64,000 nt of DNA from Unio delphinus (lineage: Eukaryota; Mollusca; Bivalvia; Unionida; Unionidae): contig JAQISU010000210.1 in the NCBI GenBank assembly GCA_029339505.1, forward strand, positions 16,006,001 through 16,070,000, written 5' to 3'. Shown here piece by piece: positions 11,862 through 23,774 of the stretch. Every line of letters starts with the position of its first letter. Within the stretch, counting starts at the first letter, position 1. A program made the translations under genes and the position numbers. Below the pieces are notes generated by a model. It saw only the letters and a program-made list of their open reading frames with translations, had not been told where the DNA came from and ran no database searches.

Positions 11862-12020
11862 AGGCAGTAAACATTATATTCTAGGTGATTATGTCAGGAG
11901 TCTGATAAAAAATAAAACAGTAAACATTGTATTCTAGGTGATTATGTCAGGAGTCTGATAAAAATAAAACAGTAAACATTGTATTCTAGGTGATTATGTC
12001 AGGAGTCTGATAAAAAATAA
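11862..12020. repeat. ~53-bp tandem repeat, three units
   Basis: Three near-identical units of roughly 53 bases carrying attctaggtgattatgtcag and gagtctgataaaaaataaaa. Confidence 0.93.
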
Positions 12021-12419
12021 AACAGCAGCTAATTATGTTGTAAGGAAAATATAAATAATAACCAAATCTACTGGAATATTTAATGCAAAAATAACTTGAT
12101 TGCAAGAAAGTTGCAAGTTTCTGTTATGACCATTGTTGTTTCACCAAAACTTTCTATTGTTGGCTATATGATTATTTGTACTACAATGTTTCGTTTTTGG
12201 AATAGATATTGTTCCTAATTTATCTCACGGATTTAAAACAGTGATGGCCTTATTGCCATAACATTTTGGTGTGTATTATAGAACTTAATATACAGATGGG
12301 ATGCAGACTGTATCATAGAATTACTATAATGTTTGCTACATTTATAAGTATTGATTCAGACAAGTTAGTTGTACTGCCTTTAGTCACATGTAACAAATAA
12401 AACACTGAATCAATATCAG

Positions 12420-14010
12420 AGCTAGTATGACATTATGATTATTATTTGGCAATATTGATATAATAATGTATGACAGTATGATTTAGTATTTAGTAATATT
12501 GATACATGTACAATAATGTATGACAGTATGATTCAGTATTTGGTAATATTGATATAATAATGTATTACAATATGATTCAGTATTTGGTAATATTGATATA
12601 ATAATGTATGACAGTATAATTCAGTATTTGGTAATATTGATATAATAATGTATGACAGTATGATTTCAGTATTTGGTAATATTGATATAATAATGTATGA
12701 CAGTATGATTTCAGTATTTGGTAATATTGATATAATAATGTATGACAGTATGATTCAGTATTTGGTAATACTGATATAATAATGTATGACAGTATGATTC
12801 AGTATTTGGTAATACTGATATAATAATGTATGACAGTATGATTCAGTATTTGGTAATACTTATATAATAATGTATGACAGTATGATTCAGTATTTGGTAA
12901 TATTGATACTTGTACAATAATGTATGACAGTATGGTGGCTAGTATTTGGTAATATTGATATAATAATGTATTACAGTATGATTCAGTATTTGGTAATATT
13001 GATATAATGTATGACAATATGATTCAGTAATTGGTAATATTGATATAATAATGTATGACAGTATGATTTCAGTATTTGGTAATATTGATATAATAATGTA
13101 TGACAGTATGATTCAGTATTTGGCAATACTGATATAATAATGTATGACAGTATGATTCAGTATTTGGTAATACTGATATAATAATGTATGACAGTACGAT
13201 TCAGTATTTGGTAATATTGATATAATAATGTATGACAGTATGATTCAGTATTTGGTAATATTGATATAATAATGTATTACAGTATGATTCAGTATTTGGT
13301 AATATTGATATAATAATGTATGACAGTATGATTTCAGTATTTGGTAATATTGATATAATAATGTATGACAGTATGATTTCAGTATTTGGTAATATTGATA
13401 TAATAATGTATGACAGTATGATTCAGTATTTGGTAATACTGATATAATAATGTATGACAGTATGATTCAGTATTTGGTAATATTGATATAATAATGTATG
13501 ACAGTATGATTCAGTATTTGGTAATACTTATATAATAATGTATGACAGTATGAGTCAGTATTTGGTAATATTGATACATGTACAATAATGTATGACAGTA
13601 TGGTGGCTAGTATTTGGTAATATTGATATAATAATGTATTACAGTATGATTCAGTATTTGGTAATATTGATATAATAATGTATGACAATATGATTCAGTA
13701 ATTGTTAATATTGATATAATAATGTATGACAGTATGATTTCAATATTTGGTAATATTGATATAATAATGTATGACAGTATGATTCAGTATTTGGCAATAC
13801 TGATATAATAATGTATGACAGTATGATTCAGTATTTGGTAATATTGATATAATAATGTATGACAGTATGATTCAGTATTTGGTAATACTGATATAATAAT
13901 GTATGACAGTACGATTCAGTATTAGGTAATATTGATATAATAATGTATGACAGTATGATTCAATGTTTGGTAATATTGATATAATAATGTATGACAATTA
14001 GTATGGTAGC
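12420..14010. repeat. 44-bp satellite with higher-order period of ~667 bp
   Basis: About 36 units of gattcagtatttggtaatat plus tgatataataatgtatgaca plus gtat. Rare variant units mark a larger period: a gtggctagtatttgg variant and a tacatgtacaataatg-type spacer recur about 667 bases apart (for example near 12934 and 13601). Open reading frames across the array are by-products of the periodicity. It lies in the intron before exon 14573-14651. Confidence 0.95.
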
Positions 14011-14154
14011 TTGATAACATATTTTGTAAAATTTCACCTGTTCACAATGTCTGTACAAGATGCCTATATTTATCATTTGTGTTGAGCGGAATCTTTTTAA
14101 AATGTGTGCATCATTGAGTTATTTGCTTTGTAACTTTTGCTTTCCTAATTAAAA

Positions 14155-14305
14155 CCCAACATGAATGGTCTCTCTGATCATTGCCAGTAGCTTCTCATGG
14201 ATCGGTGGTTCTTTCCGGGGTTTTCTCCACCAATAATACTGGCCGCCATGTATAGCCTATATTGTGTTGAAAAAATAGCGTTAAACCATATAAAACAAAA
14301 CTATC
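14155..14305 (+). mobile_element. SINE (family 2) 3' part
   Basis: Carries the conserved tail segment of family 2: ggtggttctttccggggttt, ctccaccaataatactggcc, then gccatgtatagcc and gcgttaaacc with an A-rich end. The tRNA-like head is absent. The same tail occurs at 16075-16325, 17715-17915 (reverse) and 48595-48795. Confidence 0.75.
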
Positions 14306-14572
14306 TGATCAACTTTTCAGTAGAATATTCATAAAGATGTAACCTAGTCCACTTGCAAATGTGTGCATGCCTCTTGCATACATGTCCTGGACTATCAAGC
14401 ACAATGGTTTCAAACCAGTATACCTTTTTCTTGGTTTCACTGCGATTTTTCTTGTGTTACAGAAAAGTCAACATACAGGTCATTCTTGTCAAGAAATATT
14501 CCAGCTTTTACTAGGCAAGCCAGTAATGAGCAGAATACTGAGTAAAATAATGGCTTTGTTTCTGTTATTCAG

Positions 14573-14651
14573 TGGACAAGAAGGAACACCAGGCAGGTCA
14601 TGACCCTGAACAGGAACTCAAGGACAGTGGTTTCCACGATGTCGGCAGAGT
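14573..14651 (+). CDS. L1CAM/neuroglian-type receptor, juxtamembrane cytoplasmic exon
   Basis: 79-base exon with a ttattcag acceptor and a gtaagta donor, encoding VDKKEHQAGHDPEQELKDSG followed by FHDVGR. It enters in phase 1 and leaves in phase 2, which matches both neighbours. The minus-strand exon at 3235-3313 has exactly the same length and phases and about half identical residues, which supports both calls. Confidence 0.82.
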
Positions 14652-16074
14652 GTAAGTAAAGATTGACATCTCACCCAATTCAACAGTTAAGAAGACAATG
14701 GCATCATTTTCTTGACGTCATTTTCTTGGCATCATTTTATGTCAGCAATTGTAGAAATAAGGTCAGCACTATACAGTGTTGAACAATAGCAATGGTCAAG
14801 TAATTTTCCTCCACTGTATTAGAGATTGGTAACTATGGTAAGGTTATTTTCCTCTGTAATGCATTTGAAAATAATAGCAATGGTAAATTTATTATCCTAC
14901 ACTATGCATTACACAATGATGGCGACAGGAATTATTGTCATAAAAATATGTATTATTCAGTCAGTGTTTCACATGCTGGATTTGTTACGAAAGGGTGATT
15001 GGTTCCTATCATACACTGAGAAGCCCAAATATATGTCCTTGGTGTATCACCAGGTGACACATTTTATTCCAGTTGCCTTGGCATAAATATAATATTGAAT
15101 GTGTTGATGAGCCATTAGACACAGTAAACATCAAGGAGATCTGTTCTTGAGAATTATCGTGTTTATTTCCGTATATGATGATGGATCTCAATGATGAAGA
15201 AAACCTAGTCTTACATCAGACCTTTTGCATATTTCCAAAGGCATGGCTCACTTAAGTCTCTTGCTATTTGGTATCTTGTTTTTAGCTTTTCATTGAACTT
15301 AAGAAATGGTCTATGTTGTCCATCGAGTAATAATGTGAAACGTTGCACTTATTCATCACAGGGTCTACTTGACCCTAAGAGACAGTGGTGCTGATGGGCT
15401 TGTAAATATTGCAACATTGTTATTGCTAGTCAGATGAACATGTGGTTTTCACAGACAGACTTCTGGTGATGTCTTGGTCCTAAATAAAAATGTTGCGGAT
15501 CTGACATCCATTACTGCAGCCATCTTGAAAACCTTAATACTATTTCTACCTAATGGCTGGTCATTTTTTAAAGGAGTTGTCACTAAAAGATGATGTAAAA
15601 GAATGGTTTTAACTTGCCATCTATTATGGACATCTTTGTAGCCATCTTAAAACTCATCACTACTGCTTCTGAAAGGATGGACATATCAGCTTGGTGTTTT
15701 CAACAAAAGACATGACAGCTAATTGACACCAAATCAAAGCGGCATTGAGCTGACATTCAACATGGTTGCCATGGCAGCCATGTTAAAAACCGTGTTATTG
15801 TTACACTTTCTGAACAGAATGTTTTGTAGACTTGGTTGCTGTCTAGAAAATATTGCAAATTGGTACTTCTAGATGGATGGGAATGTTGACATGGGTTTTC
15901 ACCAAAAGACCTCTTACAATGCATGGTGGTTCCTAAATAAAAACATTGCCAATCTAACATCCAGTATGGCTGCAGTCATCTGGAACTATTATTATCTTTT
16001 CTTCCAAATGGAAAATTGTATTGATATTGGGTTTTGTGAGACTTGTGATGTCTACTTGGTTCTAAATTGATGCC
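14652..16074. other. Intron sequence with degenerate repeats
   Basis: Loose repetition of phrases such as tggtcctaaataaaaa and ccatcttgaaaac between about 15430 and 16080, suggesting an old, heavily mutated tandem or dispersed repeat. No exon is seen. Confidence 0.45.
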
Positions 16075-16325
16075 AATCTGACCTCATATATTTGGCTCTT
16101 GAGTGGCAGAGTGGTCAGCGGCATTTCCAGGACAGATCACTAACATCTCAACCAGTTTGCTTGTGTTTGAGTCTTGGACTTGGCTAACACTTGAATGTGA
16201 GAAAGGTTGTCTGTAGCTTCAAAAGGGTTACTGATTCTTCTCAATCTATTCCCTGGGTTTTCCACCAAGTATACTGGCTGCAGTTTATCGGATGATAAAA
16301 GATTTTTAAACCCTTAACAACCAGC
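16075..16325 (+). mobile_element. SINE (family 2), diverged full-length-like copy
   Basis: A tRNA-derived head (gagtggcagagtggtcagcg ... gtttgagtcttgg) is followed by gtgagaaaggttgtct and a tail with ttttccaccaagtatactgg and ctgcagtttatcgg. It is diverged but colinear with the family-2 copies at 17715-17915 and 48595-48795. Confidence 0.7.
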
Positions 16326-16889
16326 CAGATGACATTGTATCGCTTATCTTATTTTGGTTTAAATGAAAGACTTTCAGTGTCTAATGGAAATCAAAACGGT
16401 GCAGATCAGACTGTCCCAGCTATCTTTAAAATCGCTTATGCTGTTAAATATGAGGATTAATTATAAAGGAAAATGGTGATCAGCTATCCAATCTGGTCAC
16501 CATGGTTTGCTTAAAATTATAAAGCATATACAATTCTTGCATGAAAAATAATTTATCAAATATAAAATCTGATGTTTCTTAAATCCAATGGTTCAGATTT
16601 ATGTTGAAATTAACACACTGCACTGTGTGGCTTTGGTATATGCATATAATATCTACTGCTTTGGTATATGCATATAATGTATAGGAACAGACACTGAGGC
16701 AAAGGGTGAACAAGTCTTGACTCTGGGATATGAGTATTTAAATGTGTACAAATTAAATCCTTCATAATCATAGCATTTGGATTCATATTTTATTAAAGGT
16801 AAAAGGGAATGTGATCAGAGCTCTATTTTTTTCTTCGTGTTGCAGATATAGTTTAATTTTATTGAACCCCAGAATTTACATTTTGTTAA

Positions 16890-17450
16890 CTAATGCATTT
16901 TAGATTTTGTTTTTGTTGTCAACCTCAGACTGTTTGAAAAATTTCCAGTGTTACAATGAATGAAAAGTAATAAGTCATGTACAAGATCAATTTCGAGTCA
17001 ACACCTGTTAAATGATAAACACGGTAATCAGTTGATCTAACTCTTGTGTAACAACTGTTAACAAATTTATTTCGGTGATAACAATTTTAAGAAGACATTA
17101 ATTGTTGATTGTTATTGTTGAAAAATTTCCAGTGTTACAAAAAAAGTAATAAGTCTTGTACAATAATGCATTTTAGATTTTGTTTTTGTTGTCAACCTCA
17201 GACTGTTTAAAAAATGGCCAGTGTTGCAATGAATGAAAAGTAATAAGTCATGTACGAGATCAATTTAGAGTCAACACCAGTTAAATGTGAAAGCCACCAG
17301 ATAACAACATTAACATGCTTTACAGTATTTGCTAACATATATTCAGTCTCATAGCAACTGATAAACACGGTAATCACGTGATCTAACTCTTGTGTAACAA
17401 CTGTTAACAAATTTATTACAATGATAACAATTTTAAGAAGATATTGATTC
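16890..17450. repeat. Tandem duplication of a ~270-bp block
   Basis: The block starting aatgcattttagattttgtt and containing gtcaacctcagactgttt, aatgaatgaaaagtaataag and gataaacacggtaatca occurs at about 16893-17098 and again at 17163-17440. The second copy carries an extra ~60 bases. Confidence 0.88.
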
Positions 17451-17549
17451 TGTCTTAGAACATGCAGTAAAGACATTATAATTTTTTTTAAACAGTAATA
17501 ATCATGGGTTTATTTTTAAAATAGTCCGATCACTCAGGAAATCTTGTGA

Positions 17550-17695
17550 TTTGCCTCGTTTGGCATTCATCAGTAAGCGGTTAGAGTTAGGACTGGTCAA
17601 CCAGGTGTTAGGAAAATGCGACTGGGTTGGACTTGATGACCAGTGCTTAGACATCACTATAAAATGGCACACTGCAGACATCATTGTTGTTGTTG
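17550..17695 (+). mobile_element. SINE (family 1), head-truncated
   Basis: Contains tagagttaggactggtcaac, gtgttagg, gtgcttagacatcactat and cactgcagacatca in the same order as the family-1 copies at 2806, 24095 and 58720. Confidence 0.72.
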
Positions 17696-17714
17696 TATTA
17701 GGGTTTCACACCAT

Positions 17715-17915
17715 TTTTCAGCATACGATAGTCTGTTCATGGCGGCCAGTGTTAATGTTGGAGAAAGAACCACCGACCCATGAGAAGCTACTAGCAAGCT
17801 TTCTCACATAATGACATTGGCCAAATCTGAGACTTGAACCCATGCAGACAGAGGTGAGATGGCAGTGATGCGTAACTGAGAGCTCTTTAGATCACTCAGC
17901 CACTCTGGGCCTCAC
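17715..17915 (-). mobile_element. SINE (family 2), reverse orientation
   Basis: Read on the minus strand, it starts with a tRNA-like head (cccagagtggctgagtgatc, then gggttcaagtctc as a B box), followed by gtgagaaagcttg, tctcatgggtcggtggttct and ctggccgccatgaac. It is the most complete family-2 copy on this side of the window. Confidence 0.8.
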
Positions 17916-17929
17916 TTTTTCCAGTATAG

Positions 17930-18239
17930 GCAGACATTAAAATAGACTAAATTATTGGGCAAAAATATACATTTGAATGAAATATGGTGGACAAAATAAT
18001 AGTAAAATATTGGGTACATGTACTTAATTTTTGGAATGCTGAGTAGATGTAAACTAGAATTAAATATAGGGTAGACAAAGATTTGAATAAAATATAGTTT
18101 ATATTAATTCGAATGAAATACAGGACACGTGCATATCAAAATACAGGATAGGGTTGATATTAACAAGAATGAAATGTGGGTTAGATATAAATTGGAATGA
18201 AATATAGGGTAGGTATAAATTAAAGTGCAGTATATGGTA
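17930..18239. repeat. Degenerate lead-in to the 56-bp array
   Basis: Repeated phrases (aaatatagggtagatataaa, aatgaaat) of irregular length that grade into the regular array at 18240. Confidence 0.6.
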
Positions 18240-18655
18240 GTCTTTAACAAGGATGAGATAAAGGATAGATATAAATCAGAATACAGTATAGGATAGCCTT
18301 TAACAAGAATGAGATAAAGGGTAGATATAAATCAGAATACAGTATAGGGTAGCCTTTAACAAGAATGAGATAAAGGGTAGATATAAATCAGAATACAGTA
18401 TAGGATAGCCTTTAACAAGAATGAGATAAAGGGTAGATATAAATCAGAATACAGTATAGGATAGCCTTTAACAAGAATAAGATAATGGGTAGATATAAAT
18501 CAGAATACAGTATAGGATAGCCTTTAACAAGAATGAGATAAAGGGTAGATATAAATCAGAATACAGTATAGGATAGCCTTTAACGAGAATGAGATAAAGG
18601 GTAGATATAAATCAGAATACAGTATAGGATAGCCTTTAACGAGAATGAGATACAT
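18240..18655. repeat. 56-bp tandem repeat, about seven units
   Basis: Units of about 56 bases: aaagggtagatataaatcag, aatacagtataggatagcct, ttaacaagaatgagat. The array ends 42 bases before the acceptor of the last adhesion-gene exon. Confidence 0.95.
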
Positions 18656-18697
18656 TAGAATGAAATCTAACACTAATGTATATCCTCTCACTTTCAG

Positions 18698-18764
18698 CAA
18701 CGTAAGCTATGATGATGAAAAGCCACCCAAAGATGACATCTCCCTCCCAGACAGTGTTGACTAG
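18698..18764 (+). CDS. L1CAM/neuroglian-type receptor, last exon, truncated tail
   Basis: Exon with a ctttcag acceptor, entered in phase 2. It encodes NVSYDDEKPPKDDISLPDSV then D and an in-frame TAG at 18762-18764. Reading on in the same frame gives DSDDMTEEYGGDFDVSKFNE then DGSEKHLL and TGA near 18851. That distal part matches the acidic stretch and FNE(D/E)GS lead-in of the L1-family ankyrin-binding motif, but FIGxY itself is absent. The sense copy therefore has a premature stop and has also lost the motif that the inverted copy at 1813-2026 retains. Either the tail is genuinely short or this 3' end is degenerate and another exon is used. Confidence 0.72.
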
Positions 18765-19554
18765 GACAGTGATGATATGACAGAAGAATATGGTGGGGAT
18801 TTTGATGTCTCAAAGTTCAATGAGGATGGGTCAGAAAAACATTTATTATGATACAGTTCCAAGGCTGAATAGTCTAAGAAAATTTATTTTAAGAAGGTAA
18901 CAATTTATGGGAGTACAAATTTAGATTGAAAATATTCACTATCATCTTACAATACAAATCTTGTACAAAATTGTTATATGTGATAGCCTGATACAGAACA
19001 GCCTGATACAGAACATCAACTCGATACATTTCCTAAACATCAATATTACAGTTATATCCCTTGCTTGTCTGAAATGTCCATTACTTGTAGGAAGTATTAG
19101 AAGGCTTTGGAACAGAAATGCTTCATTGTCTCATAAATCATCAGGTCTCATTTAATTGATATAACTTGGAATGGCATGGTATCATGAATCATTGAAGTTA
19201 AAATGCTTAAACAATTTAACATTAGGAGCATTAATATATTGTTGCTAAAGACTGTTTAATATAAACTCTTGATGCATAATATTTAACTGATTATGAACCA
19301 TGCTTGTAGAATCATTGTTTCTAATTAATTTCTGTTGATGTATAGCTTGATAGCAAATAAGTCTGATAACGATGTCAGCTTGTCTAAATGACAGAAGCAA
19401 TGTTTTGTTGAACTAACATCTGGTATGTTTTTCTATCATGGCTGGAAAATCTACTGTTAAAAATGGAGTCTGAATGTGCATAACATTTAATATTGCATAT
19501 ATAATAAATGAGAACTTAACTTTTTTTTTGTTTTGTGTGTGGGCTTAATACCCC
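18765..19554. other. 3' flank of the adhesion gene with a dispersed repeat copy
   Basis: About 18866-18995 (gggagtacaaattta, cttacaatacaaatcttg, gtgatagcctgat) is a copy of a sequence found in the same plus orientation at 25876-26002, by eye about 75-80% identical. The rest is featureless AT-rich DNA. Confidence 0.6.
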
Positions 19555-19925
19555 CGTTCATCTTAGAAGTTAAAAATGTAAAAAATATTTTTGATTTGAT
19601 CATTTTTGGTATTATACCTTTATTTAGAAATATTTTGGATTTGATACTTTTTGGGTATTATACCTTTATTTAGAAATATTTTGGATTTAATCATTTTGTA
19701 CGTGTGGGCGTATATTCATACTTAATACCTGTCCATTTTAGAAGTTAAAAATTGAAGGAATATTTTGCATTTGATAATTTTTGGTATGAGGCCTTTATTT
19801 AGAAATATTTTGGATTTGATAATTTTTGGTATTAGACCTTTATTTAGAAGTATTTTGGATTTGATAATTTTTGGTATTAGACCTTTATTTAGAAGTATTT
19901 TGGATTTGATAATTTTTGGTACGAG
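19555..19925. repeat. ~45-bp tandem repeat
   Basis: About seven units containing ggatttgataatttttggta and ttagacctttatttagaagt. The open frame on the reverse strand here only reflects the period. Confidence 0.92.
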
Positions 19926-19989
19926 ACCTGTATAGAGTACTGAATATAGTTCTTCATTATAAATTACATTCAGTTGTATATTTGCTGCA

Positions 19990-20145
19990 ATAATCTTGAC
20001 TGACAGGAGAGTAGAACATTTTATCATGAATGATTCAGACTGATAGAGTACTAGTGAAATCGACAGGAGAGTAGCACATTTTATTATTAATGATTCAGAC
20101 CTGAAGAAAGTAGTGAAATCGACAGGAGAGTAGAACATTTTGAAG
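19990..20145. repeat. ~59-bp tandem repeat, about 2.5 units
   Basis: Units begin gacaggagagtagaacattt and continue tatcatgaatgattcagact. Confidence 0.88.
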
Positions 20146-21049
20146 TGAATGTCTGCTTTACTTGGTTGTACAAGAAATTATATTTTCAGGTTAATAATTC
20201 TTGCTTTGACTGACTGGTTCATGTAAGCTATTTAGCCAAGAAAAGTCAATTTTTCTTCCTTTGATTGATTTGCTTTAAGTTACTTGACGTTAAGTTCTGT
20301 TTGGTTATATAACTTCCCAGAGTAAATTTACAAAGAGATCTTTTACAAAGTGTTTATATAAATATGCATTGTACTTTTGGGTATGTTTTTTTCTGCATAA
20401 AGTAATCTTAATTTTATTCACAAAGGTAATTTTTGTAAGTTCTGTCACATGAAACTGGTATTATAATTGTTTTATGGCTTTATAAAGAAACATTTTAAAT
20501 GCTTTAATAATGACTTTATGACTTGTGTGTTTGTAACTGTATTATGTATATAGGAATTAATAGCCTTTATTCATTTTTTGTATTATCTGTAGTTTCTGTG
20601 TAACATTTTAATGTTTGTCTTCTTGCTCTAAGCTCTTAAATTGAGAAATTTCAACATCAACTTGTATTGTAAATCATCTGACATAGAAATGGGTGTTTTT
20701 CATTTGCTGTTACGTGTTCTTTGATCATCTATGAAAATCATTATGTTTATGGTATCCATTTCCATGGTTACCACATTCCATTTCATTGAGCTATTGTTAA
20801 GATACCACCTTGAGAGAGCATAGCAAATTAACCAATAATTCGAGGTTGTCACTGTTATCTTTTACATTATCCATTTTTATTGTTGGCCAGGTTAATGTTA
20901 TTCCCTCCATGTAATTATAAATATTATTTATTTATATTTTATACACGTGCAAACTGTGATTTAACCTGGTCTTTTTTTATCAGTTCTTTTTGTAGAAAAA
21001 AATAAGAACAAGCTTTTATGATAGTTGAGTTTTTGATTACACAGATTGA
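20146..21049. other. Non-coding, nothing recognised
   Basis: AT-rich, stops in all frames. It ends with gattga (21044-21049), which also follows the neighbouring TIR element. Confidence 0.5.
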
Positions 21050-22142
21050 CATAGCTGCCAACTGTCCCGTTTTTTCCGTATTTGACCCGTATTTTGGACC
21101 TGAATACGGGTGTACGTTTTTTTGGCAAAAAATACGTTTTCTAATTTAAAAATAATAATAAAATTTCTTTGGAATTGTCAGTTTAAAACGGGCATTTGGT
21201 TCTATTTTGATATAATATATCACTTGTGTATACGAATAAAGTTCTACAATACGATTGGTTCATTCGAAATCGAGGCTACCATGCCTGTCGTTATCCGCCA
21301 TATTGGATTTCGCAATAGTTACCGCTGTTGCTGTATCTCGTTTTCGTAATATTCAGCTTCTAACCATGTTAAATAGGAAAGCGGAATATTCAGAATTTTC
21401 TCCAGGAAAAATAGAAGGAAACAACTGGAAAGACATTTGTGCTGTCTTTTAGATTTGTGAAAACATAACAAAAAAGGAGAAAAATTGACGTTTTGCAAAG
21501 TGTGTAACGTGATTTCGCTATTGGGCACGCCCATGAAATGCAAGAGCACGAAAAAGCTAATAAACATCTGCTTCCTGTTTCATCACACACAGCTCAGCCT
21601 GAACTTACAACGTAGATAAATGCCAGAGAGAACCTTAATGTACATCGATCGAAATTTGATTTATTAAATTTCTTTTAGAAATAAACCTTCCTTTTTCAGT
21701 TACTATTGTTGCTGGCGATTTATTTTTCACACATTTTCCAGACATTAAAATCGCAAGGATCACTCTTATGCTTGAACGAAAACAGATCAATAGATAAATC
21801 TCAGAATTGAGGTAATCAATGAAAGTTGGTACATTGGAATAAATGATTGAAAAAGAAACAAGGCGTGGAAAGGGTTCCTATAAACAGTTTGTATTTGAGT
21901 GTGGTACACTCTTGCACCTTCTGAATGAGCACCCGAATAGAACATGGTGCAACTCTAAATCATACAAGTGTGCAAGATGTGCATCTTTGACATTAAATAA
22001 ATATGTAAGGCACAGTTACTGATGGTTGTATACGTAAAATTACATATGCATTAAAATTTTAAAAAATCAGTATTTCTTCCTGAAAATCAGTATTTTTGTC
22101 ACAAGTGATCAGTATTTTTGTGCTCGGGTGTTGGCAGCTATG
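21050..22142 (+). mobile_element. hAT-like TIR element with decayed zinc-finger coding remnant
   Basis: Ends are inverted repeats: catagctgccaac ... cccg on the left, and the reverse complement of cgggtgttggcagctatg on the right. Both sides are flanked by gattga (21044-21049 and 22143-22148), a possible 6-base part of a target duplication. Around 21440-21720 the + strand carries broken frames with a CKVCN zinc knuckle, a His-rich stretch and NKPSFF, resembling the start of a hAT-type BED zinc-finger protein. The body is too short and broken to be autonomous. Confidence 0.65.
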
Positions 22143-22148
22143 GATTGA

Positions 22149-23295
22149 TGGACAGAACTCAGAAATGTGCTTACCATTTCATCCTTAACTTGTGTTGTCC
22201 ATTTCATCTGTAAATATTTGTTTCCTTGAGCAAAATGTAAGATAGGTCCATTGTAAAAGGGTTGTGAGAGTTAACATTGACAGGGTAAAGGCCCATATAT
22301 TCACCAAGCATTTTATCCCGAAAGAATTGTGTCAGACTTGTCAAGTTCCATAGACGTCTTTTTGGCTCATATTCGTATACGCATTTTGTGCTGACAATTA
22401 TAGGCATTACTGGCTCTAATTTGTTGATATATTATCCATGAACAGACTGAAGTCAGTAATGCTTTAAATACTTATTCCAGGAATACAACTTGAATATTTC
22501 ATTTCGTTCCAATAAAGTTCTAATTAGCTGATGGTTATAAAGTTTCGTTAAACCACTCTTCATATCTCCTTAATATGACCACTGTACATTGCTCTACCTT
22601 CTGTATTGCTTTGTTACTATCTGTACTGTGGTACAGTTGGTACATAAAGTGGAATTTTTGTCGTACATAAGGTATTAACGCAAGTAGTAAAAATATATTT
22701 GTGGCCCTTGTGTTATGTCAGTTGGATATGTCCATATCTCCCCATTCGTCTCTTCAAGACTTTTGACTAATGACATACAGTCGATGGGTGGTGTATTATT
22801 ATATAAGTCCAGGGTTGATTAATTAATGACTATTATCTCATAACCTACAATTAATAAAGGGTATTAATTACTTAATGATTATTATTTCGTGATCTACAGT
22901 CGATAACAAGTTTAATAGCACGGGGCAAGTAAAGTACCTAATGTCATATTTTGCAGATTATCATGTAGGAATTTCTCTTACAAATTTGACTAAAATATAT
23001 GTAATATTGAGCTGTTATTTATTCTTATTGTTTTTGCTCAAGTTAGACAATTATTTCTTTGATTTAAAATTTCATAAATATTTTTATATATTAGAACATA
23101 TTTTTGTATTCAAATGATCTTAGTTGGGGCCTGTAGCGTATTGAACTATCAGTTGCAGTGATGAAATGAAGCTATACAATTATCTAAAGCATTGGGGTTT
23201 TTTTGTAGTTGCAGGTAAAGTGGTAAAATGTACAATTTGCTCTGTAGTAGCTTGCATTGTCTTCCATTATGCTATAACTCTATGATGATATCCTA

Positions 23296-23299
<4 letters not shown>
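22149..23299. other. Non-coding, nothing recognised
   Basis: Contains one 67-codon open frame on the minus strand (22204-22407) with ordinary-looking amino-acid composition but no recognisable domain or splice context. I do not call it a gene. Confidence 0.45.

Positions 23300-23373
<74 letters not shown>
23300..23373. repeat. (TA)n microsatellite
   Basis: About 37 uninterrupted TA units. Confidence 0.97.
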
Positions 23374-23378
<5 letters not shown>

Positions 23379-23774
23379 CCTCTTCAAGCTGTTTTACTAA
23401 AGCTAGTTGTAATCATATATGCTAATTTTATGTTCAAGGAATACGGCTGTATAGTTGGAACAGTTAATAAAGAAAGCTCAACACTTTTCTATTCTTTGAT
23501 TTTGTTTTGGTGATCTCGCACCATATCAGTAAATTAAAATAATTATCTGAGAGACCAGTTTTCGTACCAAAGTAAGAAATGGGGGCTATTAAATTTAGAG
23601 CCATGAAATTTTACACACTTTGACATGGCCATAAATTGATGATCTTATCTAATTAATTTAAATTATCATTTGGAAGATATTAATGCAGCAAATATGTGAT
23701 ACCTAGTATTGTGAAATTTGACACAGACTTTAATAGCTAAACAGAGCCATATTTTAAAAATAAAAACACAGACC
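23374..23774. other. Non-coding, nothing recognised
   Basis: AT-rich spacer before the SINE cluster. Confidence 0.45.

Noticed and set aside
12799..13688. Tyr/Ile-rich minus-strand frames of 72-73 codons
   Set aside because: Both lie inside the 44-bp satellite; the second is the first displaced by the higher-order period.
19722..20138. 138-codon minus-strand frame with internal repeats
   Set aside because: Produced by the 45-bp tandem repeat, whose period is divisible by three.
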